Part shown: positions 1-5,996 of the stretch, one piece after another
Layout: the number at the start of each line of letters is the position of its first letter
How positions within the stretch are numbered: the stretch's first letter is position 1
Origin: Ruminococcus sp.
Lineage (GTDB): Bacteria > Bacillota > Clostridia > Oscillospirales > Ruminococcaceae
Assembly: GCA_003488415.1 (NCBI GenBank)
Contig: DNLQ01000225.1
Location: 1 to 7,880 of the forward strand
Length of the DNA stretch: 7,880 nt
Reading direction: 5' to 3'
Position numbers and translations under genes: made by a program
The notes under the pieces: generated by a model
What the model saw: only the letters and a program-made list of their open reading frames with translations
What the model was told of the DNA's origin: nothing
The model's database searches: none

Positions 1-53
1 ATATTTTTAATAAATAATAGCAATTTCGTGCTAAATTTGTGCAATATAATCAA

Positions 54-82
54 TTGTATTTCTGACTGAATTATTCTATAAT
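54..82 (+). promoter_or_regulatory. Sigma-A-type promoter of the candidate structured RNA
   Basis: TTGTAT at 54-59 and a perfect TATAAT at 77-82 are separated by 17 bp, the optimal spacing for the housekeeping sigma factor. The predicted start at about 88-90 coincides with the first base of a perfect 7-bp stem (89-95 with 124-130). No open reading frame with a ribosome-binding site follows before the terminator at 448-501, so the promoter probably drives a non-coding transcript. Confidence 0.6.
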
Positions 83-88
83 ACAAGT

Positions 89-501
89 ATCGGAGACAGA
101 AAACACCGAAATTTCGGGATATGCTCCGATCACAATAACAAAGAATTTGCCAAAGTTCATTATTATTGTGTCCTGTGATTCATCGGTTTTCATAGTACAA
201 ATCTGCGAGCCGGTTTAAACTCCGCCGGTATTACTCTCTGCACCATTTTCACTACTATTGTTAAGAAGTAAGCTGTTATTAAACATTAATGCCTATAATA
301 TGTTTAATCGCCTAAAGCAGCTTCCAGTGAATGCACTATTTGTTTCATCAGACTACAATGCAGATCTATGATGACGCTTGTTCGTGAAAAAAGCGTCAAC
401 CGAAACTGACAAGCGCATATAGAGGGTGTGCGTGAGTCAACCTTATAATAACGTTCTTCCCCGGCTATTGAGAGGGTGCCGGTGAAGGGCGTTATTTTTT
501 T
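89..501 (+). ncRNA. Candidate structured non-coding RNA, about 410 nt, family unknown
   Basis: This gene-free stretch lies between a good promoter (54-82) and a strong intrinsic terminator (448-501) and is dense in local inverted repeats. Visible stems are 89-95 with 124-130 (7 bp, enclosing 106-109 with 114-117), 131-138 with 163-170 (8 bp, enclosing 143-148 with 153-158), 270-275 with 318-323 (6 bp, enclosing a 9-bp perfect stem 278-286 with 300-308), 372-379 with 391-398 (8 bp), and 407-420 with 426-439 (12 pairs around a 2x2 purine mismatch). A possible long-range helix, 201-206 with 360-365, would close the central domain. It lacks the conserved RNase P core, the tmRNA ends and the SRP Alu motifs, and it is too long for a typical 6S RNA. 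It could instead be a long leader or a decayed region. The structures are seen; the existence of the RNA is inferred. Confidence 0.42.
448..501 (+). terminator. Strong rho-independent terminator
   Basis: The arms 448-465 and 478-495 pair over 18 positions with one mismatch (C460 opposite T483) and two G-U pairs, leaving a 12-nt loop. A run of T residues follows directly (495-501). It ends the transcript starting near 89 and isolates it from the esterase promoter about 50 bp downstream. Confidence 0.85.
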
Positions 502-553
502 CGATTAATAACGGACACTTTGTGACGGATTTTTTAATATTTTCCATTCACTA

Positions 554-582
554 TTGAAAAAAGATTAAGGATAATGTATAAT
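554..582 (+). promoter_or_regulatory. Promoter of the dockerin-esterase cluster
   Basis: TTGAAA at 554-559 and TATAAT at 577-582 are separated by 17 bp. Transcription would begin near 589, giving a 5' leader of about 60 nt before the ATG at 650. It lies just downstream of the terminator at 448-501, so the cluster should be transcribed independently of the upstream RNA. Confidence 0.7.
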
Positions 583-649
583 ATAGGTATTGAGAATGAA
601 AATCAAGCCCACCCATAATCGGTACAGAGATAACTGTCGGGAGGAAAAT

Positions 650-2365
650 ATGAAAAATAAATTAACTTCTTCTATAGTTTCAGTGATCGCGGCGTTTGCT
701 GTAACGGCGTATACCTCATCCGCCGCAGCCGGATATACTGCAAAGGATCTTAACGGACTCAGTGATTTTCTGCTTGGAAATACTGTCGGTATGAGTGAGG
801 ATGTGAACGGCGACGGAGTGTGCGATGCTTTTGATCTGGTATATCTCCGCATGGCGATGCAGTCTACAGGTGAATTCACTGAGCAGTCTGTAGCTGCTTC
901 CGAAGAAAACGTGAAATATACCGGACGTGTCCTTTACACTAATGATGCCGCATGGCTTATCCACAGCGGATGCGCCGCTGAATTCAAAGTCACGGGCAAG
1001 TCAGCTTCAGTGACTATAAAGGGTGACGGATCAGAGAGCAACAGCGAAAAGAACCGTCCGAGGTATGCAGTGATTGTGGACGGTGAGATCATACTTGATG
1101 AACTGCTGTCCGTAAAGGAGAAGAGCGTTGAGCTGTTCTCCGGTGATACAAACCGGACTGCCACAGTCAAGGTGATACACCTCTCCGAAGCGAATAATGG
1201 TTCTGTAGGTGTTGGTGCGATAAATGTAGTATCTGATTCGTCAGCTCCTGTTGTACCTGCTCAAAAGAAGAATATTTCCGTTGAATTCATCGGAGACTCT
1301 ATTACCTGTGCTTACGGAGTTGAGGGCAAGGATCAGTATGAGAATTTCAGTACCTCTACGGAAAACTTCATGAAGTCATATGCTTATCTTGCTGCGGAGC
1401 TGCTTGATGCTGATTACAGCGCCGTATGCTTCAGCGGATATGGAACCACTTCAGGATATACATCTGACGGCAAGAAGAATGCAGCAAGCCTCGTTCCTGA
1501 TATGTATGATTCCTACGGCAGCAACGTACCATTTCTCAAACAAGCCTGGGATCACCAGGAGCATCCTGTTGATGCTGTGTTCATCAATCTTGGTACGAAT
1601 GACAGCGGCTATGTATCGAAGGATCCGGATACACGTTCTGAGGAGTATATAGATGAGTATGAAGAATTTCTCGGTGATGTCTATAACAGCAATCCGGATG
1701 CTGTGATCGTATGCACCGTGGGTATAATGGGCTGTGAGGAGATGTATCCGTATATACAGGAAGCTGTAAGACGGTTTACCGTAAAGTATCATTATGACAA
1801 TATACATACCTATCTGTCACCTACGCATAATTACCAGGAGGACGGGATAGGTTCTGACTGGCATCCGTCTGAGGTAACACAGCAGAAGAATGCCTATCTT
1901 GCCGCCTATCACATAAGTAAGGCACTTGGTATCGAACCGGATGAGATCGGCATCAATTCAGCATCTGAGGGAACCTTTGCAACATCTGTTGATTCTTCCG
2001 CAAATATGAGCGAGTACCTTAACGACTGGGACAAGTCCTATCATGTTACTACAGTGTCAGGCGGAACATCCAAGGATTCAATAATCACTACACTTTCCCC
2101 TGTGAGACTGAAAAAGGATGCGACCTACCGCATCAAATTCAGCGCCTCGGCAGACAGCGGTGCAGAGATACCACTGTCCCTGACTGATTCTGACGGAAAA
2201 GTGGTTTTCAGCGATACCTTTACCGGCAGCGGTGATAAGACTCCGTATTCGGCAGAGTTCACCACTGATGCCGCAGATCCGGAGGCTGTACTGAGTTTCA
2301 AGCTCGGCGGTATTGACAGTCTCAGGTTCAGCGTATACAATATGGAAATAACAAGAATCAAATAA
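650..2365 (+). CDS. Secreted dockerin-containing CE2-like SGNH/GDSL carbohydrate esterase
   Basis: This 571-residue protein starts at ATG 650, behind GGGAGG at 639-644; an in-frame TTG at 590 lies at the predicted transcription start and is unlikely. Residues 1-27 are a signal peptide with a probable SSAAA|GYT cleavage site. Residues 28-72 are a dockerin-like module with one clear calcium loop (D51, N53, D55, D59, D62). Residues 88-195 resemble the beta-sandwich N-domain of CE2 enzymes. The SGNH hydrolase follows: nucleophile Ser217 in FIGDSIT, a glycine block at 261-270, NLGTND at 313-318, and His405 in SDWHPS. The DWH spacing rather than DxxH fits CE2, where a Ser-His dyad is supported by a backbone carbonyl. 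Residues 440-571 form a beta-rich C-terminal domain resembling a carbohydrate-binding module. By family it probably deacetylates xylan, glucomannan or similar polysaccharide outside the cell, docked to a scaffoldin. Exact substrate is not readable here. It is first gene of a four-gene cluster. Confidence 0.88.
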   Translation: MKNKLTSSIVSVIAAFAVTAYTSSAAAGYTAKDLNGLSDFLLGNTVGMSEDVNGDGVCDAFDLVYLRMAMQSTGEFTEQSVAASEENVKYTGRVLYTNDAAWLIHSGCAAEFKVTGKSASVTIKGDGSESNSEKNRPRYAVIVDGEIILDELLSVKEKSVELFSGDTNRTATVKVIHLSEANNGSVGVGAINVVSDSSAPVVPAQKKNISVEFIGDSITCAYGVEGKDQYENFSTSTENFMKSYAYLAAELLDADYSAVCFSGYGTTSGYTSDGKKNAASLVPDMYDSYGSNVPFLKQAWDHQEHPVDAVFINLGTNDSGYVSKDPDTRSEEYIDEYEEFLGDVYNSNPDAVIVCTVGIMGCEEMYPYIQEAVRRFTVKYHYDNIHTYLSPTHNYQEDGIGSDWHPSEVTQQKNAYLAAYHISKALGIEPDEIGINSASEGTFATSVDSSANMSEYLNDWDKSYHVTTVSGGTSKDSIITTLSPVRLKKDATYRIKFSASADSGAEIPLSLTDSDGKVVFSDTFTGSGDKTPYSAEFTTDAADPEAVLSFKLGGIDSLRFSVYNMEITRIK

Positions 2366-2378
2366 CAGGAGATCGCAC

Positions 2379-2900
2379 ATGGATAGTAAAAGGGCATCAG
2401 CTGTAGTAATGGCTGTGATAGCTGCAATGCTTGTCATCATGGCAGGAAAGGGCTGCACAAATAGCATCGACAAGCGTAACAAGCAAATGAACAAAACCTC
2501 CCAGACTCAGGCATACAACGGAAAAGGGGCGTACAACGGAGGCGGAAATGCCGGTATGTATTACGGCGGGCTCTCACCTACACCACCTTCAGCGACTGAT
2601 GCTGAAAGCGTGACTGCTGTAGATTCGGCTGAAGGAGGGGTAATATATATAGATGTTACTGATGCAGATGGAAATGTGAGCGCAACAGTTCCGTATGTGC
2701 CGCAGAATGTTGATGAAACAATGAATGCTCCCGATCCCACCAAGTCTGTACTTGAGCAGTACGAGGAGGATAAGGAAAGAAACCGCCAGAACAAGATAAG
2801 CGGATATAATCATCAGGATAATACAAGTGCCGCAAATCAGTACAAATATGATATAAAAGATGCGACATTCCCGGAAGACTTTGCTATAGTAATAGGATGA
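2379..2900 (+). CDS. Small exported membrane-anchored or lipoprotein-like protein, function unknown
   Basis: This 173-residue protein is one I do not recognise. It starts 13 bases after the esterase stop with AGGAG at 2367-2371 seven bases before the ATG, so it is co-transcribed and probably translationally coupled. Residues 8-22 are a hydrophobic segment preceded by Lys4-Arg5, typical of an export signal or membrane anchor. Cys26 in MAGKGC could be a lipidation site, but Lys at -2 does not fit a canonical lipobox. Residues 45-65 are rich in Gly, Asn and Tyr (repeated AYNG). A Thr/Asp/Ser-rich stretch holds a short strand-like segment (88-106, IDVTDADGNV). A charged section follows (125-140). 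The low-complexity composition suggests a surface-exposed linker or adaptor rather than an enzyme. Its position after a dockerin esterase suggests a cell-surface role, which is inference only. Confidence 0.75.
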   Translation: MDSKRASAVVMAVIAAMLVIMAGKGCTNSIDKRNKQMNKTSQTQAYNGKGAYNGGGNAGMYYGGLSPTPPSATDAESVTAVDSAEGGVIYIDVTDADGNVSATVPYVPQNVDETMNAPDPTKSVLEQYEEDKERNRQNKISGYNHQDNTSAANQYKYDIKDATFPEDFAIVIG

Positions 2901-2911
2901 TATGTTCAATC

Positions 2912-2924
2912 CCGGCATAGCCGG
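2912..2924 (+). other. Small intercistronic hairpin
   Basis: CCGGC and GCCGG pair perfectly around an ATA loop in the 45-base gap before the cyclophilin gene. No T-run follows, so it is not an intrinsic terminator. It could stabilise the downstream message or mark an RNA processing site. It is too short to be firmly functional. Confidence 0.3.
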
Positions 2925-2945
2925 TAAAATATGGAGGAAAAAACA

Positions 2946-3416
2946 ATGGTTATAATCGAACTTGAAAACGGAAAGAAGATCAAGATAGAGCTTTATCCTG
3001 ATATAGCTCCTATCTCCTGTGAGAACTTTGAGAAACTTGTAAAAAGCGGATTCTATGACGGACTTACTTTCCATCGTGTTATCCCTGGATTCATGATCCA
3101 GGGCGGCTGCCCTCAGGGAACAGGTACAGGCGGCCCGGGATGGACTATCAAGGGCGAGTTCGCAGCAAACGGCGTAAAGAACGACCTGAAGCACACAAGA
3201 GGAGTACTCTCTATGGCACGTTCAATGATGCCTGATTCAGCAGGTTCACAGTTCTTCATCATGCATCAGGATGCACCTCACCTTGACGGTCAGTATGCTG
3301 CATTCGGCAAGGTAGTAGAGGGAATGGATGCAGTTGACGAGATCGCCGGCGTTGAGACCGACTACAGAGACAAGCCTCTCACTCCCCAGGTCATGAAGCG
3401 TGTGACAATAGAGTAA
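2946..3416 (+). CDS. Cyclophilin-type peptidyl-prolyl cis-trans isomerase
   Basis: This 156-residue protein catalyses cis-trans isomerisation of X-Pro bonds, assisting protein folding. Cyclophilin landmarks are in order: FHRVIPGFMIQGG at 42-54 with the catalytic Arg44, GSQFFI at 100-105, and HLDGQYAAFGKV at 112-123. His112 occupies the position of the human CypA tryptophan, as is common in short bacterial cyclophilins. It has no signal peptide or membrane segment, so it is cytoplasmic, and it is a single-domain protein of normal length. ATG 2946 is preferred over the in-frame ATG at 2931, because GGAGG at 2933-2937 sits eight bases before 2946, whereas the 2931 codon abuts that motif. It lies 45 bases after the unknown gene and 12 before the DUF4236 gene, all co-directional. 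Confidence 0.93.
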   Translation: MVIIELENGKKIKIELYPDIAPISCENFEKLVKSGFYDGLTFHRVIPGFMIQGGCPQGTGTGGPGWTIKGEFAANGVKNDLKHTRGVLSMARSMMPDSAGSQFFIMHQDAPHLDGQYAAFGKVVEGMDAVDEIAGVETDYRDKPLTPQVMKRVTIE

Positions 3417-3428
3417 GGAGGACTTACA

Positions 3429-3632
3429 ATGGGATTCAAGCTGACCAAAAGTATAAAGCTTGGAAAGTTCCTGAGGATCAACAAGACCAAGAAGGGATAC
3501 AGTGTGTCGGTTCTGGGAAAGAATCTGAAGCTGACTCTCAATAACAAGAAGAAGCTCACTGCCTCGATACCCGGTACAGGCATCTCATACGATACCAATC
3601 TCGGAGGGAAGGGCAAGAAGGATAAGAAGTGA
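3429..3632 (+). CDS. DUF4236 family small basic protein
   Basis: This 67-residue, lysine-rich protein starts seven bases after AGGAGG (3416-3421), which overlaps the stop codon of the cyclophilin gene, so the two are translationally coupled. The opening MGFKLTKSIKLG, a central beta-rich stretch, and SIPGTGISY at 47-54 match the pattern of the DUF4236 domain, a short module of unknown function found alone or at the N-terminus of larger proteins. Here it stands alone and ends in a basic tail (GKGKKDKK). There is no signal peptide. No biochemical role is established, and pairing with a PPIase is not informative by itself. It is the last gene of the plus-strand cluster. Confidence 0.82.
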   Translation: MGFKLTKSIKLGKFLRINKTKKGYSVSVLGKNLKLTLNNKKKLTASIPGTGISYDTNLGGKGKKDKK

Positions 3633-3763
3633 CCGTGCTGTACAGCAGGATGTCTGACAGTAAATGAAAGTGATCGGATAATGCAGCAGCAATACTGGCA
3701 AGCTGTACTATTATCATAGAGCTGCTGATACAGATAAGCAGAGACAGTTATAATATGCACGGT
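3632..3763 (+). other. Structured intergenic / 3' UTR segment
   Basis: The gap between the DUF4236 stop and the shared terminator has no gene, but its ends pair perfectly (ACCGTGC 3632-3638 with GCACGGT 3757-3763). Inside are CAGCAGC at 3684-3690 with GCTGCTG at 3721-3727, and a 12-bp palindrome TGCTGTACAGCA around 3636-3648 that competes with the outer helix. It may be a folded 3' UTR or a small RNA. No separate promoter is evident. Confidence 0.25.
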
Positions 3764-3795
3764 AGAAAGAATGGGATTTCCATAATACAAACAAC

Positions 3796-3836
3796 AAGGC
3801 GGCAGAAGGATCTGCCGCCTTATCTTATTATTCTTT
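3796..3836. terminator. Shared terminator between convergent genes
   Basis: A perfect 10-bp GC-rich stem (3796-3805 with 3812-3821) has a 6-nt loop. On the plus strand it is followed by a T-rich tract up to 3836 and should end the esterase-to-DUF4236 transcript. It lies six bases beyond the stop of the minus-strand sensor-cyclase. On that strand the stem is followed by a weaker T/G-rich tract, so it may work in both directions. Confidence 0.72.
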
Positions 3837-5744
3837 TCGCAGGTAACGAGAAGTTTTCTTCTTCTTTTTCTGCTCATACATTACCTCGTCAGCACGGGTA
3901 ATGAGGTTGAACAGTTTCACATCCGGATCGGGTTTAGTGATGATAGTACCGATACTTGCAGAGAGCTTGTATGGTTTTCTGAGAGCGTTATTCACAGTGT
4001 CGATATTATTGCGGAAGGACGTCTCCAGAGTTTCAATATCTTCTTCTGAAGCACCGGGGCCGAGTATGATGAATTCGTCACCGCCGAATCGAGCGCAAAT
4101 ACTGTCCTTTGTACAGCATTTGCTTATCACGTTTGCAAGGCACTGGAGAGCATAGTCTCCTTCCTTGTGACCGTAGCTGTCATTTATCATTTTCAGTCCG
4201 TCCATGTCAATAAAGGAGATAAGCAGGTTCTGATCGGTTTCAATGCAGCGCTTGAACATAAGGTCGGCAGTACGAATGAAGCCGTTGCGGTTATAGATAC
4301 CGCAGAGGGGATCCATAACGTAGAGCCTGTCGAGTTCTTTGATAACGCTGTTTAGATGAGTCAGCTTGCGTACATTCTCTATAGAGTTGCTGATATTGAG
4401 CATAAGGGTGTGGCACAGCATACTCTTTATAGGAAAATCGCTGTTGGTAATGATGTAGTATCCGAGGCATCTTTCACGGAAGTGGAGGGGCAGGAAGAAG
4501 CTGATATTACCGCCGCCTGACAAAGAAATGGGGTACATATCGCTGCTGGAGAAGCTGGCAGAAGAAGTGACCTCACCCTTGTTCCAGATCATAGGAGCGC
4601 TCATGGTTTTGGTATAGCCGTGTATCTGATAGTCCTCAGTGATCTGTGAGGTGTAATGACCACGGAAGGCGCACTCCCAGCCGGAGCAGAGACAAATGCA
4701 GCATTTTTCACATCGGAGCTGTTCAATGAACTGACTTATAATGCTGAGGTCTTCCTCGGCGTTATTAGCATCCGCCATTTTAGTTGTCATATTATTCAGC
4801 AGGGATATATCGGATCTGCAATTGCTTATAAGCCTGTATACATTATGTTTGTATTCCCTGATATTCTCGTGCAGTCCACAGTGACATCCGCAGCTCTCAG
4901 TGAATACAGGTTCGGCGTTGAGAACAGCAATATGCTCTGTCTTCTCAGGGTACAGTACAGCCATGCAGGCATGGTATCCAGCCTCCTCAAGGGGACGTGA
5001 TACTGTAGTTATGGCAGGATAGTGGTGAGTTGCATCGCTGATGTTGTCGAAGCCGGTGAGGATGACGTCCTCCGGGATGCGGTAACCGAGAGCTTCAAGT
5101 TCTGCGGCAGCGCCGAGAGCCATAGCATCATTGGCACAAATTATGGCTTCAGGCATAGGCAGACCGTTATTCAGGAACTGTCTTACACCTCTTACGCCGC
5201 TGGAACTGCGGAAGTCTCCGAAGAAGATCCTTCTTGCATCCGGAGTGAGACCGTTCTCGCTCATTATCTTAATGAAGGCATTGTATCTGTCCATTGCCTC
5301 CGGATTGGAGTTCGGGCCGGCGATCATAGCGATCTCCTTAGCGCCGTGAACATTAATAACATGGCGCACTATCTCTTCCATAGCCTTTGTATTGTCTATA
5401 CTGATATTGTAGAACTCCGGGTAGTCATCGCAGTCAAGGACGGATACCGGCAGACCGGATTCCTTTGCACAGCGGATGATCTTTTCTTTCTCGGCAGGAT
5501 CGCTGATAGTGTTTGTGAGTAGGATGATGCCATCAAAACGGCTGTAGTTGATAAGGTTGTAGATATTGTATTCACCAATATCAAATCCGGAATTTGTAAT
5601 GACTCCTCCGAAAGCAGAGAAGCAGGCGATATTTGCATTGTGTTCACGGGCGCAGCTGATGACACCGTTGATTACAGCGCCCTGATATTCCTCGTCTATA
5701 CCTGCAACGACGAGGGCAATGTTCTTTACTGATTCTTTCTTCAT
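3828..5744 (-). CDS. LacI-type sugar-binding domain fused to GGDEF diguanylate cyclase
   Basis: This 638-residue protein probably makes cyclic di-GMP from two GTP in response to a small ligand. Residues 5-285 are a periplasmic-binding-protein fold of the LacI/GalR sensor type (typical late motif LTGFDNISDATHHYPAITTV). There is no N-terminal helix-turn-helix, signal peptide or membrane segment, so it is a cytoplasmic sensor, not a repressor. Residues 285-289 hold CGCHC. Residues 300-460 are a helical plus beta region, perhaps GAF-like, with a cysteine-rich stretch at 345-358. Residues 478-630 are the cyclase: DPLCGIYNRNGF, FIDMDGLKMIND (metal ligand region 511-522), and intact GGDEF at 554-558. 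The RxxD inhibitory site expected just upstream is absent. The tail is lysine-rich. The start is ATG 5744, preceded by AAAGGTG, in preference to an in-frame ATG eight codons upstream. The ligand is unknown; a sugar is likely. Confidence 0.88.
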   Translation of the reverse strand: MKKESVKNIALVVAGIDEEYQGAVINGVISCAREHNANIACFSAFGGVITNSGFDIGEYNIYNLINYSRFDGIILLTNTISDPAEKEKIIRCAKESGLPVSVLDCDDYPEFYNISIDNTKAMEEIVRHVINVHGAKEIAMIAGPNSNPEAMDRYNAFIKIMSENGLTPDARRIFFGDFRSSSGVRGVRQFLNNGLPMPEAIICANDAMALGAAAELEALGYRIPEDVILTGFDNISDATHHYPAITTVSRPLEEAGYHACMAVLYPEKTEHIAVLNAEPVFTESCGCHCGLHENIREYKHNVYRLISNCRSDISLLNNMTTKMADANNAEEDLSIISQFIEQLRCEKCCICLCSGWECAFRGHYTSQITEDYQIHGYTKTMSAPMIWNKGEVTSSASFSSSDMYPISLSGGGNISFFLPLHFRERCLGYYIITNSDFPIKSMLCHTLMLNISNSIENVRKLTHLNSVIKELDRLYVMDPLCGIYNRNGFIRTADLMFKRCIETDQNLLISFIDMDGLKMINDSYGHKEGDYALQCLANVISKCCTKDSICARFGGDEFIILGPGASEEDIETLETSFRNNIDTVNNALRKPYKLSASIGTIITKPDPDVKLFNLITRADEVMYEQKKKKKTSRYLRKE

Positions 5745-5888
5745 AATAAACACCTTTGGTATGCACAAAAGTGCAGTTCTTTCCCCGTGCTGGCAGAACG
5801 TCGGCTCATGGTGAGACTGGAGAGCGAGGTGACAGCTTCAGGCATTATAGTCTCAGCAGTGAAGAAATGACGAGCCAGCATAATCTTT
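5745..5888 (-). promoter_or_regulatory. Structured 5' leader of the sensor-cyclase mRNA
   Basis: The predicted 143-nt leader contains a perfect 7-bp outer stem (5874-5880 with 5788-5794), an inner perfect 6-bp stem (5850-5855 with 5812-5817), and a 5-bp hairpin with a four-base loop (5771-5775 with 5762-5766) a few bases before the ribosome-binding site at 5751-5757. A GGCTC/GAGCC pair (5803-5807 with 5872-5876) could compete with the outer stem, so two folds are possible. It does not match the c-di-GMP-I riboswitch core. A cis-regulatory role is inferred from structure only. Confidence 0.35.
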
Positions 5889-5894
5889 TTTATT

Positions 5895-5923
5895 ATTATA
5901 TCATATTTTTGCTTGAATGTTAA
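5895..5923 (-). promoter_or_regulatory. Promoter of the sensor-cyclase gene
   Basis: Read on the minus strand, TTAACA (5918-5923) and TATAAT (5895-5900) are separated by 17 bp. The surrounding DNA is AT-rich and transcription should start near 5888. This gives the gene its own promoter downstream of sigE, whose stop is at 5997; no convincing terminator lies between, so read-through from sigE is also possible. Confidence 0.7.
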
Positions 5924-5996
5924 TACGTTTCCGGAGTTTTTCATCAAATTTTCAGAAAACTTGTTGAAGAAAATATATATAACCCTCATAACGGAC

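Noticed and set aside
368..409. Mini-ORF of 13 codons (MMTLVREKSVNRN) inside the structured RNA, as a possible leader peptide
   Set aside because: It has no ribosome-binding site and overlaps two stable hairpins; likely chance.
590..649. Upstream in-frame TTG extension of the esterase
   Set aside because: It lies at the predicted transcription start, has no ribosome-binding site, and would put 20 polar residues before a clean signal peptide that begins at 650.
2379..2456. Confident lipoprotein call for the unknown gene
   Set aside because: The cysteine follows GKG with Lys at -2, which does not fit the usual lipobox; kept as a possibility only.
2589..3194. 201-codon antisense open frame on the minus strand
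   Set aside because: It overlaps the unknown gene and the clear cyclophilin gene, is cysteine- and tyrosine-rich without domain features, and lacks a ribosome-binding site.
3362..3877. 171-codon minus-strand open frame
   Set aside because: It runs through the DUF4236 gene, the shared terminator and the end of the sensor-cyclase; it shows no family features.
5022..5522. 166-codon plus-strand open frame
   Set aside because: It is the opposite-strand shadow of the LacI-type domain, which is clearly the coding strand.
5745..5888. c-di-GMP-I riboswitch controlling the cyclase gene
   Set aside because: The conserved core and the GNRA tetraloop/receptor arrangement are not visible in this leader.
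5741..5989. 82-codon minus-strand open frame upstream of the sensor-cyclase
   Set aside because: It contains the TTAACA/TATAAT promoter and the structured leader, has no ribosome-binding site, and matches nothing known.
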